In this document: positions 45,422 through 54,602 of the stretch, piece after piece
Numbering within the stretch: the first letter of the stretch is position 1
Layout: each line of letters begins with the position of its first letter
NCBI RefSeq assembly: GCF_003284975.1
Contig: NZ_QMEU01000023.1
Coordinates: 1 to 64,000 of the forward strand
DNA: 64,000 nucleotides
Direction: 5' to 3'
Source: Mycobacterium colombiense
GTDB lineage: Bacteria; Actinomycetota; Actinomycetes; Mycobacteriales; Mycobacteriaceae
The notes under the pieces: model-generated
The model's database searches: none
The model's input: the letters and a program-made list of their open reading frames with translations, nothing else
What the model was told of the DNA's origin: nothing
Translations under genes and position numbers: made by a program

Positions 45422-46819
45422 ATGACGGCCCCGATTTTCATGGCCTCGCCGCCCGAACTGCATTCCGCGTTGCTCAGCAGCGGTCCGGGACCCGGTCCGC
45501 TGCTGGCGGCGGCCGCCGCCTGGTCGCAGCTGAGCGCCGAATATGCCTCTGCCGCAGAAGAATTGAGCGACGTGCTGGCCGGAGTGCAGGCCGGGGCGTG
45601 GCAGGGGCCCAGCGGTGAGTCCTATGCGGCCGCGCACGCGCCGTACCTGGCCTGGTTGACCAAGTCCGGAGCCGACAGCGCGACGGCCGCCGGTCGGCAC
45701 GAGGTGGCCGCGGCGGCCTACACCGCGGCCCTGTCCGCCATGCCCACGCTGCCGGAGCTGGCCACCAACCACGTCGTGCACGGGGCGCTGGTGGCGACGA
45801 ATTTCTTCGGCGTCAACACGATTCCCATCGCGGTCAACGAGGCGGACTACGCGCGGATGTGGACGCAGGCGGCCACCACCATGTCCACCTACCAGGCGGT
45901 GTCCACCGCGGCGGTCGCCTCGACACCGCAGGCCGATCCGCCGCCTCCGATCGTCAAGTTCCATGCCTCGCACGATGACTCGGGAGACCCGGACCACGAC
46001 CCCACCATCGACAACCCGTTCAACGACTTCATCGCCAACATCCTGAAGAACTTCGGCATCAACTGGGACCCCGCCGAGGGCACCGTGAACGGGCTGGACT
46101 ACGACGCCTACACCAACGCCGGGCAGCCCATCTTCTGGGTGGTGCGCGCCCTGGAGCTGCTGGAAGACTTCGAGCAGTTCGGCTATTACCTGGTGCACAA
46201 TCCGGCGTTGGCCTTTCAGTATCTGGTCCAGCTCGCTCTGTTCGACTGGCCGACGCACATCCTCGAGATCTTCACCAGCCAGCCCGAGCTGTTCGCTCCG
46301 GCGCTGCTGATCGTGGCCGCCCCCTTCGGTGCCGTCGGCGGTTTCGCCGGACTGGCCGGCCTGGCGGGCCTACCCCACCCCGCGGTCGTGCCGGCGCCCG
46401 TGCCGGTCCCCGCACCGGCGCCGTCCGCCGCGGGTGCGGCGGCGAGCGCCGAGGCCAGGCCCGAGGCCGCGCCGGCACCGGTGCTCGCGCTCTTGCTCGC
46501 ACCCTTGCCCGAGGCGCTGGTCAAACTTGACAGGGAACTGAGCGGTGCGGAGGCTCCCGACGACCCGAGCGACGCGCCCGTGCCCATCGCCGCCTGCGAC
46601 AGACCGGTGCTCGAGGATGAGCCGGGGGTCGAGAGACCTTGCAGGGTTTGGGGCACCGAGGAGGCCCACTGCGTCGCCGATGTGTGTGCGCTGCTACCGA
46701 ATTGGGCCGTCGCGTGCGTGACGGCGCCGATGTGGCCGGCGAGGCCGCCCGGATTGGTCGTCTGCGGCGGCGGCGCAACCGGCGAAAGCCTCGACGCGGC
46801 AGCCGAATTGGCGGCGTAG
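45422..46819 (+). CDS. PPE-family protein, PPE3-like, 3' end replaced by antisense of another PPE gene
   Basis: It opens [20 protein letters not shown], a PPE domain (about 180 residues) with [20 protein letters not shown] in the W-x-G position. A PPE2/PPE3-type middle part follows ([53 protein letters not shown]). From about residue 350 the sequence stops resembling PPE3 and is simply the antisense of the converging PPE gene, ending at 46819. PPE3 in M. tuberculosis is 536 residues; this frame gives 465. PPE proteins are exported with PE partners by ESX systems; no PE gene is adjacent. It is probably truncated and possibly non-functional at its C-terminus. Confidence 0.75.
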   Translation: MTAPIFMASPPELHSALLSSGPGPGPLLAAAAAWSQLSAEYASAAEELSDVLAGVQAGAWQGPSGESYAAAHAPYLAWLTKSGADSATAAGRHEVAAAAYTAALSAMPTLPELATNHVVHGALVATNFFGVNTIPIAVNEADYARMWTQAATTMSTYQAVSTAAVASTPQADPPPPIVKFHASHDDSGDPDHDPTIDNPFNDFIANILKNFGINWDPAEGTVNGLDYDAYTNAGQPIFWVVRALELLEDFEQFGYYLVHNPALAFQYLVQLALFDWPTHILEIFTSQPELFAPALLIVAAPFGAVGGFAGLAGLAGLPHPAVVPAPVPVPAPAPSAAGAAASAEARPEAAPAPVLALLLAPLPEALVKLDRELSGAEAPDDPSDAPVPIAACDRPVLEDEPGVERPCRVWGTEEAHCVADVCALLPNWAVACVTAPMWPARPPGLVVCGGGATGESLDAAAELAA

Positions 46820-47277
46820 GTGTACATCGCGGCGGCGTCCTGCGCCCACATCTCGCTGTACTCGGCCTCGGTCGCCATGATGACCGGCGTGTTCTGGCCG
46901 AAGATGTTGGTCTGAATCAACGCCGATAGCCGGGCGCGGTTGGCGGCGACCAGCGGAGGTGGCACTGTCATCGCGTATGCGGTTTCGAATGCCGCCGCGG
47001 CGGCCGCGGCCTGCGTCGCCGTTTGCCCACATCGCTCGGCGGTGGCCGTCATCCACGCTATGTAGGGCAGCGCGGCGGCCGCCATCGACATCGATGCGGG
47101 CCCCGACCAGGACTCACCGGTGAGGCCCGCGATCACGGCGTGGTAGCTGCCGGCGCCGTGCGCCAGCTCGGCGGCCAGCGACTCCCAACCCGCGGCGGCG
47201 GCCAGCAAGGTGGCGGGCCCGGGTCCGAGGTGCATCCGACCGGAGTTGATCTCGGGTGGCAATGCGCCAAAATCCAT
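46216..47277 (-). CDS. PPE-family protein (PPE-SVP-like), inverted and 3'-truncated
   Basis: It opens [20 protein letters not shown] and has a full PPE domain with [20 protein letters not shown] (W-x-G) and [21 protein letters not shown] Ser/Ala/Gly-rich stretch of PPE-SVP type follows ([20 protein letters not shown]). The last 90 or so residues (ending [12 protein letters not shown]...) are the antisense of conserved PPE3-like coding sequence on the other strand, so the natural C-terminus is missing. The ATG follows GGAAAG. It overlaps the + strand PPE frame by 604 bases. Confidence 0.75.
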   Translation of the reverse strand: MDFGALPPEINSGRMHLGPGPATLLAAAAGWESLAAELAHGAGSYHAVIAGLTGESWSGPASMSMAAAALPYIAWMTATAERCGQTATQAAAAAAAFETAYAMTVPPPLVAANRARLSALIQTNIFGQNTPVIMATEAEYSEMWAQDAAAMYTYAANSAAASRLSPVAPPPQTTNPGGLAGHIGAVTHATAQFGSSAHTSATQWASSVPQTLQGLSTPGSSSSTGLSQAAMGTGASLGSSGASAPLSSLSSLTSASGKGASKSASTGAGAASGLASALAAAPAADGAGAGTGTGAGTTAGWGRPARPASPAKPPTAPKGAATISSAGANSSGWLVKISRMCVGQSNRASWTRY

Positions 47278-47602
47278 GTCTTTCCCTAATTTCTTTGCTT
47301 GCCTGGCTGACGTGTCGCGACGTCGCGCGTGATCAAGTCAGCAGCGCGGCATGTTGTGAATGAATGAAGTTGCCACGGCAAGGCGCAAACGCAGCATGGC
47401 AACGTACGACACCGAGAGTTCTCATCCTGACCTCGTAATTCGGTGCAACTGGCGCACCGATACACGGTGATTTCGAGCTCGACAGCGAAGATCGCGTCCA
47501 TGCGGACTGCCGCAACAAGAGGATCAAGTACGCGGAGCCTGCTGGCAGCTAATGTTCAAACCTGCCGCAGCGGCGTTGTCCGCGAGAAACTGCCGTGCGT
47601 GA
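47278..47602. other. Intergenic region with no supported gene
   Basis: This stretch, upstream of the inverted PPE gene, is less GC-rich than the surrounding genes. Short open frames on both strands have no recognisable motif or ribosome binding site. No repeat, RNA gene or operator was recognised. Confidence 0.5.
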
Positions 47603-48049
47603 TCAGCAGCGGGCGACGCAGAATCGAATCAGAAGATCCTGGTCAACGCAGCTGGACGCCGGCGCACGAGCGGGCGCATCGGCCCGTTGCTCAGCCCGGA
47701 TGACCGCCACCACCGCGGGTGCCGCGGATCCGGGCGATCGGGGCGTGGAAAACGCCAAAGTTGTTGGCCGAAAACGCTTTATCCCGCCGCCCTTGAACGC
47801 CTTGTCATCGTTCACGGTGGAGCTCACGCCAATGCGGCGGACAGGTACGGAGTCGTGACTCAGCTGCATCGGCCCGGAAACCGGACCGGCCGATGCCGCC
47901 ACCGCCGGTGGCGCCACCGCTCGGGTTGCCGCCTGGGTGCGCAAAGCTCCACAACTGAGCACAACTGCGAGAAGGGCAAGCGCAGCAACGATGGCGGACG
48001 CAGCTTGTCGTCGTGACCACCGTGACGGCCTTATAACTCCGAAACTCAC
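47603..48049 (-). CDS. Hypothetical exported protein (uncertain)
   Basis: A possible 148-residue protein. The N-terminus looks like a signal peptide: basic WSRRQ, a hydrophobic run AIVAALALLAVVLSCGAL, then Ala-rich sequence. The rest has no recognised domain, and the C-terminus has two cysteines in FCVARC. It follows the leftward acyltransferase/permease operon by 67 bases in the same direction and could be its last gene. The GTG start lacks a ribosome binding site and codon usage is atypical, so it may be a decayed or false gene. Confidence 0.38.
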   Translation of the reverse strand: MSFGVIRPSRWSRRQAASAIVAALALLAVVLSCGALRTQAATRAVAPPAVAASAGPVSGPMQLSHDSVPVRRIGVSSTVNDDKAFKGGGIKRFRPTTLAFSTPRSPGSAAPAVVAVIRAEQRADAPARAPASSCVDQDLLIRFCVARC

Positions 48050-48116
48050 AGTGCCGCTTACGCTACCAGCTATGACGCGGCGGCTTCCACCAAGCCATAC
48101 CTAAGGAAGGACGGCG

Positions 48117-49364
48117 TTAAATCATCCGCGGTCCACCGAAACCGGGAACGGCGCCCACTGGGACCAGCGCGAATCCGATGACAAGCAAAATGAACAATCG
48201 CAAGGCCTTTGGCGTAGCCGCCTGCTCGATTTCCGGTCGGCGGGCCGCGAAGAGAATGAACACGATCGCGACGTCGAGGCCGGTGATCGTTAGCCAGCGA
48301 GTCCAGTCGTAACCGGTGAGGAATACGGGGATGACCAACACCAGGCCGGCGATCACCCAGTTCATCCGGCCGCGCAGGGCCCCGACGAACGCGCGCAGCG
48401 GCACGCCCGAAACACCGCTGACTCCCCACAGTGTCACAGCCAGCGCGGCGCCGCCGAACAGCAAAGAGATGGTCAGGCCCAGTATTCCGATGTGGCCGAC
48501 GGCGCGGACGGCGTCCCCGATCCCGTGGTCGTAGTTCTGCAACACGTTGCGGCACACCCAGTCGTGATAATCGGTCCTGGGACTCTGGCCGTCGATGACG
48601 AAGCGCATCAGCGTTTGCGGCGACGTGACCGTGGCGAAGGGATTGGGCATCACTCGATGCGGTACGGACGCACACAGTTGCGAGGCGATGTCGTGCCGAC
48701 CGAATCCCGCCACGATAACCGCGACGATCACTCCTGGTGTCACGGCCACGAGCACGCCACGACGCTGGGTGGTTTCCAGTGCGCCGCCGAGAACGATGAT
48801 CGCCAGCACGGCTCCCAACGCGTACTGCAGCCCGTTTGCCTCGTGCACCAGGGTCAACACCGCGATCGCGGCGCCGTAGGTTGCGCAGCAGCCCATTGCG
48901 ATGGTCCGGGTACGCGTGATTGTCAAGGCCGAGCTGAATAGCGCCAGGGCCGCCCCGCCGAACAAATCCGGCCGGGCCGAAAACGCCGCGAACGGTACAC
49001 CGAAGGGCAGCAACGGAATCGCCATCGCCAGCATGAGCCGGCGCTGCGAGCGCTGGCGACTGAACGCCACCACGCCCCCGACCGCCGCCAGTCCGCACAG
49101 ATAGATCCCCGTGGACAGCCACCGCAGGCCTAGCGAGGCCGCGAAATAATGTCCGGGAACGGAGCGGACCACTTCACCGGCGAGGCCACGACGGACGAAG
49201 CCGTGCCGGTAATCGGCGGCGTAATAGGACATCCAGTACACGTCGAGCGGAACGACCTCGATCGCGAACCACAACACGACCGCCGACCATGCCGCGATCG
49301 CGGCGCCAACATACAGGATGTGGTTTCGCGCAAGCGGATTCGCCTCAATTCTCACGGTCACCAT
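48117..49364 (-). CDS. Polytopic membrane protein, GT-C-like, in the acyltransferase operon
   Basis: A 415-residue protein with about ten hydrophobic helices, for example ILYVGAAIAAWSAVVLWFAI, GLTISLLFGGAALAVTLWGV and MNWVIAGLVLVIPVFLTGY. After the first helix an external-type loop reads MSYYAADYRHGFVRRGLAGE; this Tyr/Arg-rich loop recalls uncharacterised GT-C-like glycosyltransferases and polymerases, so a lipid-linked sugar role is possible but unproven. Its ATG overlaps the upstream stop (TGATG), showing translational coupling. Last certain gene of the leftward operon. Confidence 0.7.
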   Translation of the reverse strand: MVTVRIEANPLARNHILYVGAAIAAWSAVVLWFAIEVVPLDVYWMSYYAADYRHGFVRRGLAGEVVRSVPGHYFAASLGLRWLSTGIYLCGLAAVGGVVAFSRQRSQRRLMLAMAIPLLPFGVPFAAFSARPDLFGGAALALFSSALTITRTRTIAMGCCATYGAAIAVLTLVHEANGLQYALGAVLAIIVLGGALETTQRRGVLVAVTPGVIVAVIVAGFGRHDIASQLCASVPHRVMPNPFATVTSPQTLMRFVIDGQSPRTDYHDWVCRNVLQNYDHGIGDAVRAVGHIGILGLTISLLFGGAALAVTLWGVSGVSGVPLRAFVGALRGRMNWVIAGLVLVIPVFLTGYDWTRWLTITGLDVAIVFILFAARRPEIEQAATPKALRLFILLVIGFALVPVGAVPGFGGPRMI

Positions 49365-50704
49365 CAGATGCGCCCCTCGTACACGGTGGTGGCAGACAGC
49401 TGCAGGTCCGCCAGCGCACCACACGCGAGCTCGCGAGCGGCGAAGGTCTGGCCGGAGCCGCTCTGATAGGCGACGACGGTGAGAAACCGGCTGTCGTGGA
49501 CCGTCCCTGTGCCGCAGAACAATTGGCCGTGAGCCTGTTCGATGCGCGCCCGGGTGATGCCCTGCTCGGCGAGCCGCATGGAAAGCTCGGATGCGTCCGC
49601 GCCGTCGATGCGGCTGACGGCCGCGTCGAGGGCACCGAGATTGGAACATCCCACCGGCAGCTGACCAGACGACATCGCGATGCCTTCGGCGCGCCGGACC
49701 AGCCACTGCGGCGTAAACGGGATGAGCGGCAACCCGGCGAGCATTTCGTTGGGCTGTTCTTCCAGGGACGTCAGCGCTGTCTTGATGTCGGTGCGCACCG
49801 CAATCAGGTCGTCGGCCACCGCCGTGCCGTCGACCGTCAGCGTGATCGAGGTCAACGCGTTGGCCCGGTCGTCGTCGGCGGTCCGGTCGCTGACCGGAAG
49901 CACCACCGTCACCGAGTTCCCATCGAGCAGCACTCTGCCCATCCGGTGCGCCAGCCGAGCGACGAAGGCGACGAAGAGCGCGTTGCTGCTTCCATTGAGG
50001 CTGCGCGCCCGCGCTTCCCAAGCTGCCGCGTCGGTTTGGATTGTCACCGACGGCGCCACGTTCGGGTCGTCGGTGAAGGTGAGCGCCTCCGGGTTCCGCG
50101 TGCGCGGCGAGGGCTGCTGGTTGGACGACACCCTGAGCAATATCAGCAGCGTCGCGATCACCGCCCGCATCGCCGCCGGCAGCGCGATGACGGCATCGAC
50201 AAGATCCTCGCCCACCGCGCGCCACCGCGCGCGTGAATTCGGCTGAGCGTAACCGAGATCGCGTTGCTCTCCCTTGACCGCTTCGGCTACGGCCGTAACC
50301 ATGCCGAGCCCGTCGACAACGCAGTGCGAGGCCACCAGGGTGACCGCTGCGCCCCCGTCGGCCAGCGGCAGCACGCCGAGGTGAAACGTCGGGCCGTGTT
50401 CGGGGTCCACCCGCACCTGGGCGCGCCGTTCGAGCCACGCGCCGATCTCGTGCCGCGGTTGCCGCGGCTCCCAGGCGATGTCGGGCGAGCGGCCGTCGAC
50501 CACCCAGCGATGACGCCCGAAGGGCAACGGCGAGCGCTCGATCCGCCGGCCCAGCAGGCCGGCACCCAGATTGTCCTTGAAGGCCCGCAATTCGTCGATG
50601 TTCACGTCACGGTCGTAAACCCACGTGCATTGCACCGTGCTGCCTTGACCGGTGGCGCGCAGCCGAAGGAAAGCGGCCTGGTCCAATAGCGCCAGCCTGG
50701 TCAC
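49364..50704 (-). CDS. Condensation-fold acyltransferase (PapA/WS-DGAT-like)
   Basis: A 446-residue protein of the CoA-dependent acyltransferase/condensation fold. The active-site motif is VASHCVVDGLGM (near residue 140), which keeps the second His and the Asp-Gly of HHxxxDG but has Ser for the first His. A C-terminal DFGWG-like zone is replaced by QLPVGCSNLGALDAAV. The GTG at 50704 overlaps the permease stop (TAGTG), so translation is coupled. It probably transfers an acyl chain to a hydroxyl of a glycolipid or similar acceptor. A frameshifted relative lies at 43113. Confidence 0.75.
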   Translation of the reverse strand: MTRLALLDQAAFLRLRATGQGSTVQCTWVYDRDVNIDELRAFKDNLGAGLLGRRIERSPLPFGRHRWVVDGRSPDIAWEPRQPRHEIGAWLERRAQVRVDPEHGPTFHLGVLPLADGGAAVTLVASHCVVDGLGMVTAVAEAVKGEQRDLGYAQPNSRARWRAVGEDLVDAVIALPAAMRAVIATLLILLRVSSNQQPSPRTRNPEALTFTDDPNVAPSVTIQTDAAAWEARARSLNGSSNALFVAFVARLAHRMGRVLLDGNSVTVVLPVSDRTADDDRANALTSITLTVDGTAVADDLIAVRTDIKTALTSLEEQPNEMLAGLPLIPFTPQWLVRRAEGIAMSSGQLPVGCSNLGALDAAVSRIDGADASELSMRLAEQGITRARIEQAHGQLFCGTGTVHDSRFLTVVAYQSGSGQTFAARELACGALADLQLSATTVYEGRI

Positions 50705-52350
50705 TAGCACCCCGCCTCGGCCGCGGCGCGATACCCGCGCACCGCCGCCGGCGCGAACACCGCGACCAGGACGCCGCCCCACAGGGCCGCCTGCCACAGC
50801 GGCGACAACACCGGTCCGCCCTCCGCGAGGGCGCGCATCGCCTCGATCGTCGGCGATATCGGCGAAAAACGCACCACCGGTTGCAGCCAGCCCGGAAACA
50901 CCTCGGCCGGAGCCACACCGGTATTGAGGAACAACAGCACGACGCACCCCGCACCCAGCCACGTCACCATCGCCTTGCCGTCCGCGCGCGCTGCGATCGC
51001 GATGACCACCGTCGCCATGCCCGCCGAAATCACCACGGGCACCAGCACGAAGGCCAGCATCGCCATCCAGCCACAGCTGAATCGCAGACCCAAAGCGATC
51101 CCGAAGACGGTGAGCACGACCGCGGACGTAGTGGTTCGGGCGGCCTCGGCGGCCAGTCGCCCCGCCACGGTGCTGGCCCGATGCACCGGCTGCACCCACA
51201 GCCTGGTCAGCACACCGGACTCCCGCTCAGACGGCAAAGCCAAACCGGCGCCGAGGGTGCCGAACACGGCGCCGACCACGGCGCACATGGGTACCAGCCC
51301 GTACAGGCTGTCGTGTCCGGTGACGGCCAGGACGGATTTGCCGACCAGCAGCTTGTAGATGATGAGCAGAAAGGTCGGAAACAACAGCGCCTGCACCGCG
51401 ACGATCGGATCGCGCCGCCAGCGGCGCAGTAGCCGTCCCGCCTCCGACGCGCTTTGGCTGACGAAGGCCGTCAGCGGTGTCAGGCGCGAAATCCTCTGCC
51501 CCACCTCGGTATTGACGGCAATCGCGGCCTGTTCTGCGCACGCATCACCCGTCGTTAAGGCGTTTGGGCGGGGCTTGCGCACGATCCGGGCGGCGCCCGA
51601 ACTCCCCGCGCCGACGCGTCGCTGCATGCACACCGCGAGTCCACCGAACAGCGCCAGCAATCCGAGGCACCACGCCAGCGTCAGCGCGAGCTCCCGGCGC
51701 GGAACGTGACCGGTGGAAAGAGCGCGCAGCGTCTCGGTGACCTGCGACACCGGTTGGTAGCGAATGAACGGTCCCAGCCACGCCGGAAACGATTCCGCCG
51801 GAGCGATGCCCGTGGACAACAACACCAGGACCAGTTGGGGGAGCAGCAGTAATTGGCTCGACGACTCGACGGAACCGACGCGGGAGCCCAAAGCGTCAGC
51901 GCCGAGACACACCGCCATCGCGAACGCCACGACGATGACCACGAACAGAACCGCGACGCCCGGGCCGCCCTGCATCCGGAAACCGAACGACCACCCGACC
52001 GCAAGGGAAGCGATCAGCGCGATGATCGCGCGTATCAAGCAATACAGCATCCGCGCGCTCAGCGGCACCGCCGCTGGGACCGGCAGGGTGCGAAGCCGGG
52101 ACCCGAAGCCGGACAACCGGTCTCGCGCGGCGCGGTCGGCTGTGGTCATCGCGCCGAACAGCATCGCCTGCACGATGACCACCGGAAGCACGTATTGCGG
52201 ATAGGTCATCGGGCCGGTGCGGATGATGCCGCCCAGCACGAGGGAGAACCCCAAGAAGCAGCCCACCGGAGCCAGCGCCGCGAAGAGTAGGTCGGCATCG
52301 CGGCGCGATCCCGACATCGTGCGCAAGGTGAGTGCCACGAGGGCACTCAT
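50704..52350 (-). CDS. Fused tandem ABC-2 permease (DrrB/DrrC-like), no ATPase partner nearby
   Basis: A 548-residue protein made of two ABC-2-type membrane units. The first half (about 1-255) has LLLLPQLVLVLLSTGIAPAE and FIRYQPVSQVTETLRALSTG. The second (about 300-545) repeats them as CVVLLFLNTGVAPAEVFPGW and VVRFSPISPTIEAMRALAEG. Each half has about six hydrophobic helices. In M. tuberculosis DrrB and DrrC are separate and work with the ATPase DrrA to export phthiocerol dimycocerosate. No ATPase gene lies in this window's operon. It starts 36 bases after the PapA-like gene. Confidence 0.8.
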   Translation of the reverse strand: MSALVALTLRTMSGSRRDADLLFAALAPVGCFLGFSLVLGGIIRTGPMTYPQYVLPVVIVQAMLFGAMTTADRAARDRLSGFGSRLRTLPVPAAVPLSARMLYCLIRAIIALIASLAVGWSFGFRMQGGPGVAVLFVVIVVAFAMAVCLGADALGSRVGSVESSSQLLLLPQLVLVLLSTGIAPAESFPAWLGPFIRYQPVSQVTETLRALSTGHVPRRELALTLAWCLGLLALFGGLAVCMQRRVGAGSSGAARIVRKPRPNALTTGDACAEQAAIAVNTEVGQRISRLTPLTAFVSQSASEAGRLLRRWRRDPIVAVQALLFPTFLLIIYKLLVGKSVLAVTGHDSLYGLVPMCAVVGAVFGTLGAGLALPSERESGVLTRLWVQPVHRASTVAGRLAAEAARTTTSAVVLTVFGIALGLRFSCGWMAMLAFVLVPVVISAGMATVVIAIAARADGKAMVTWLGAGCVVLLFLNTGVAPAEVFPGWLQPVVRFSPISPTIEAMRALAEGGPVLSPLWQAALWGGVLVAVFAPAAVRGYRAAAEAGC

Positions 52351-52386
52351 ACCGAGACCTCCCGCGGCGACAGGACGGGACGGGCA

Positions 52387-53778
52387 TCACGCATCGATAT
52401 GCGGTCCGGCCTCGCACACCCGGGTGAATTCGGCGCGCATCGTTTCGACGTAGCGCAAGACGGACCTGCGGGCGATGTCGGTGCCCGGGTAGGCGACCAC
52501 CAACTGCGTCTTGTCGTGCATGCGATTGACCCACATGCACACCGTCTCCGACAGCCGGTTGTCACCCCAGACACCCGCGCGCAGACCGTCGAAGTAGTCA
52601 CCGAACGGCAATTTGCGGATGTCGATGTAGGACAACATCGGGACGGGGCGGTCGGGAACCTCGATGGGGGTCGACGACGGGTCCGTTGACTCGAGCAGGT
52701 GGTAGTACGGCACCGCGCCCAGGGCCGTGTTGCCGTCGAACGATGCCTGGGCGGCGCTGACCACCTCATCGAACGACGCACCGGCGGTCGGGATTGCCAG
52801 CGGGACGAAACTGGCCAACCAGCCGACCGCGGTGGCGTGCGCGGGATCGCGCCGGTTGTCGAACGGCGTCAGTCCGAAATATGTTGGTGCACCGGTCAAC
52901 CGGTACTCCGCGAGCGCGGCACAGGCGAACACGCCACCGCTGAAACGCGCCCCCGCGGCGCGGCACACCGCCTCGAACCGTCGGCCTTGGTCGTCATCGA
53001 TCAGATCGAACACGTCGATGGCCCCCGGTGTATCGGCGTTCGACTCGCCCAATTCCAGGGGAAACTTCGGCAGCGCCCCATTGTTCGCCGCGAGAAACGC
53101 CCGCCACGACTGGATTTCGGGCGACTCCTCGTTCAGGCCCCGGGTGTACGCATGCTGATTCGCGCTGTACTGGCGATGGCTCGGGGCGGGCGGCAGCGGG
53201 TTCTGCGCGCGTTGCAAGGCGGCGAAGTACATCGTTTGGATGTCGAGGAAGATCACGCCCGCGGACATGCCATCGGCTCGCAAATGGTCAACGGCGATAT
53301 AGATGGTGAACCGGTCCGCCGCCTGAATGATCCCGAAGGTGAAGCAGTCCCATTGCAACGGGTCGGGCGTATCGAGAAGCAGCTTGCGAATCTGCGTCGG
53401 GGCCATCCTGCCGAGATCGGTTGGCTCCAAAGTGATGACTTCGGGGTCGGGAATGACATAGCGAAGGATTTCGTCGTCGTCACCGAAGGCAAACCGGTCG
53501 TGGTAGGTGTCGTGTCGGCGCAGATGGGAGTTCACGGCGTGCGTCATCGCGTCGATATCGCACACGCCGCTGATCTCCCAAGCCCCGATGCACAACCGCG
53601 GGATGTCGCGGCCGCGACTGACCTGCCGACGGTAATAGCGAAGATGCTGCGCCTGCTGATAACTCACCGGGGCGGGATGGTATTGGGCCTCGGCCGCGCG
53701 CCGATGGGTAGCCGCAGTGGGGTACCAGGAGACGACGGTGCCCTCGGCTGTCCAGTCCTCAACTGTGCCCAAGAACAT
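52387..53778 (-). CDS. PapA3-like polyketide-associated acyltransferase
   Basis: A 463-residue PapA-family acyltransferase, closest by eye to PapA3/PapA2, which acylate trehalose lipids. Features: VVSWYPTAATHRRAAEAQ, ISGVCDIDAMTHAVNSHLRR, PDPLQWDCFTFGIIQAADRF, and the active-site IAVDHLRADGMSAG, where Asp-His-Leu-x-x-Asp replaces HHxxxD as in PapA3. C-terminal SYIDIRKLPFGDYFDGLRAG is equivalent to the latch segment. The ATG at 53778 follows GAAAGG. First gene of the leftward operon; no polyketide synthase is visible within the window. Confidence 0.85.
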   Translation of the reverse strand: MFLGTVEDWTAEGTVVSWYPTAATHRRAAEAQYHPAPVSYQQAQHLRYYRRQVSRGRDIPRLCIGAWEISGVCDIDAMTHAVNSHLRRHDTYHDRFAFGDDDEILRYVIPDPEVITLEPTDLGRMAPTQIRKLLLDTPDPLQWDCFTFGIIQAADRFTIYIAVDHLRADGMSAGVIFLDIQTMYFAALQRAQNPLPPAPSHRQYSANQHAYTRGLNEESPEIQSWRAFLAANNGALPKFPLELGESNADTPGAIDVFDLIDDDQGRRFEAVCRAAGARFSGGVFACAALAEYRLTGAPTYFGLTPFDNRRDPAHATAVGWLASFVPLAIPTAGASFDEVVSAAQASFDGNTALGAVPYYHLLESTDPSSTPIEVPDRPVPMLSYIDIRKLPFGDYFDGLRAGVWGDNRLSETVCMWVNRMHDKTQLVVAYPGTDIARRSVLRYVETMRAEFTRVCEAGPHIDA

Positions 53779-54602
53779 GCGCTACCTTTCGTCCGTCAGC
53801 TGGCGACGCCGGTCCGGATGACCTTAACGGCAACGCAGGTGATTTGCTGAGTAAGTCGGATGCCGAAGCGGTCCGGTTCCGCGGGCCCAGCAAGTGCCTC
53901 GTGCCACGCCGCTTCGAACAATGCGCACGGTCGGTGCGGCCCAGGGTGTTGTCAGCCGGTGATGCGCATATCGCCAAGCGGCGCAGACAAATGACTCGCC
54001 GACCCTTCCGCGGCGCAATCATAAAGTTCCCCTCTCGGGCCCGCAATCGCACTGGAAGTTCTGTCAACCCGTCGTGTGCTCGTGTGAGGTAGTCGACACG
54101 CGGGGTCATTTAATTCGTGCATCGTTAACACGGAACTACGACTCGAACAAGCATTTATCTCGACGTGATGACCCAACCTGTCGATTCCCACCCACAGAGC
54201 CGGCGCAATCTTGGCGAGGCCCCACGTAACGCTTGCGGACCTGCCGAAACGGTGCCTCGGTTACCATATCGTGATGTACGGCCGTATTGGAATAGTGTCA
54301 GTGAAAGATTTCTCGCGCCGCTGATGCGGGCAAACAATCATGCGATCCCCCAAAAGTGCGGCGGCACTGAGCCCTACGTCGCTGCCGACGACAACTCGGG
54401 GACCAAAAATCGTGAGAACCGTGGCGCACCCAGCAAACTGCGCAACGCGCGGGTTCAATCCTTGAGCACCCATCGAAGGGCGAGTCACGCCCGGGCGGAA
54501 GCCTCGAGGGCTCAGCAGACAAAGCGCCCTTCGATGATCGATGATGATGTGGACACCGCCGTTTCCCGTTTCCGCAAGAGTCGCAACGAAGGGACCTAGA
54601 CG
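53779..54602. other. 824-base divergent promoter region
   Basis: This separates the leftward acyltransferase operon from the rightward malic enzyme gene. It is distinctly lower in GC than the flanks. Open frames on both strands lack recognisable motifs, so no gene is called. It must hold the two divergent promoters; no specific operator was recognised. Confidence 0.5.

Noticed and set aside
46216..47277. Interpretation as two complete overlapping convergent PPE genes
   Set aside because: Both C-termini consist of antisense of the other's conserved coding sequence, so truncation and joining is more likely.
53844..54599. Short open frames between the PapA operon and the malic enzyme
   Set aside because: No ribosome binding site, no motif, and composition unlike neighbouring proteins; treated as intergenic.
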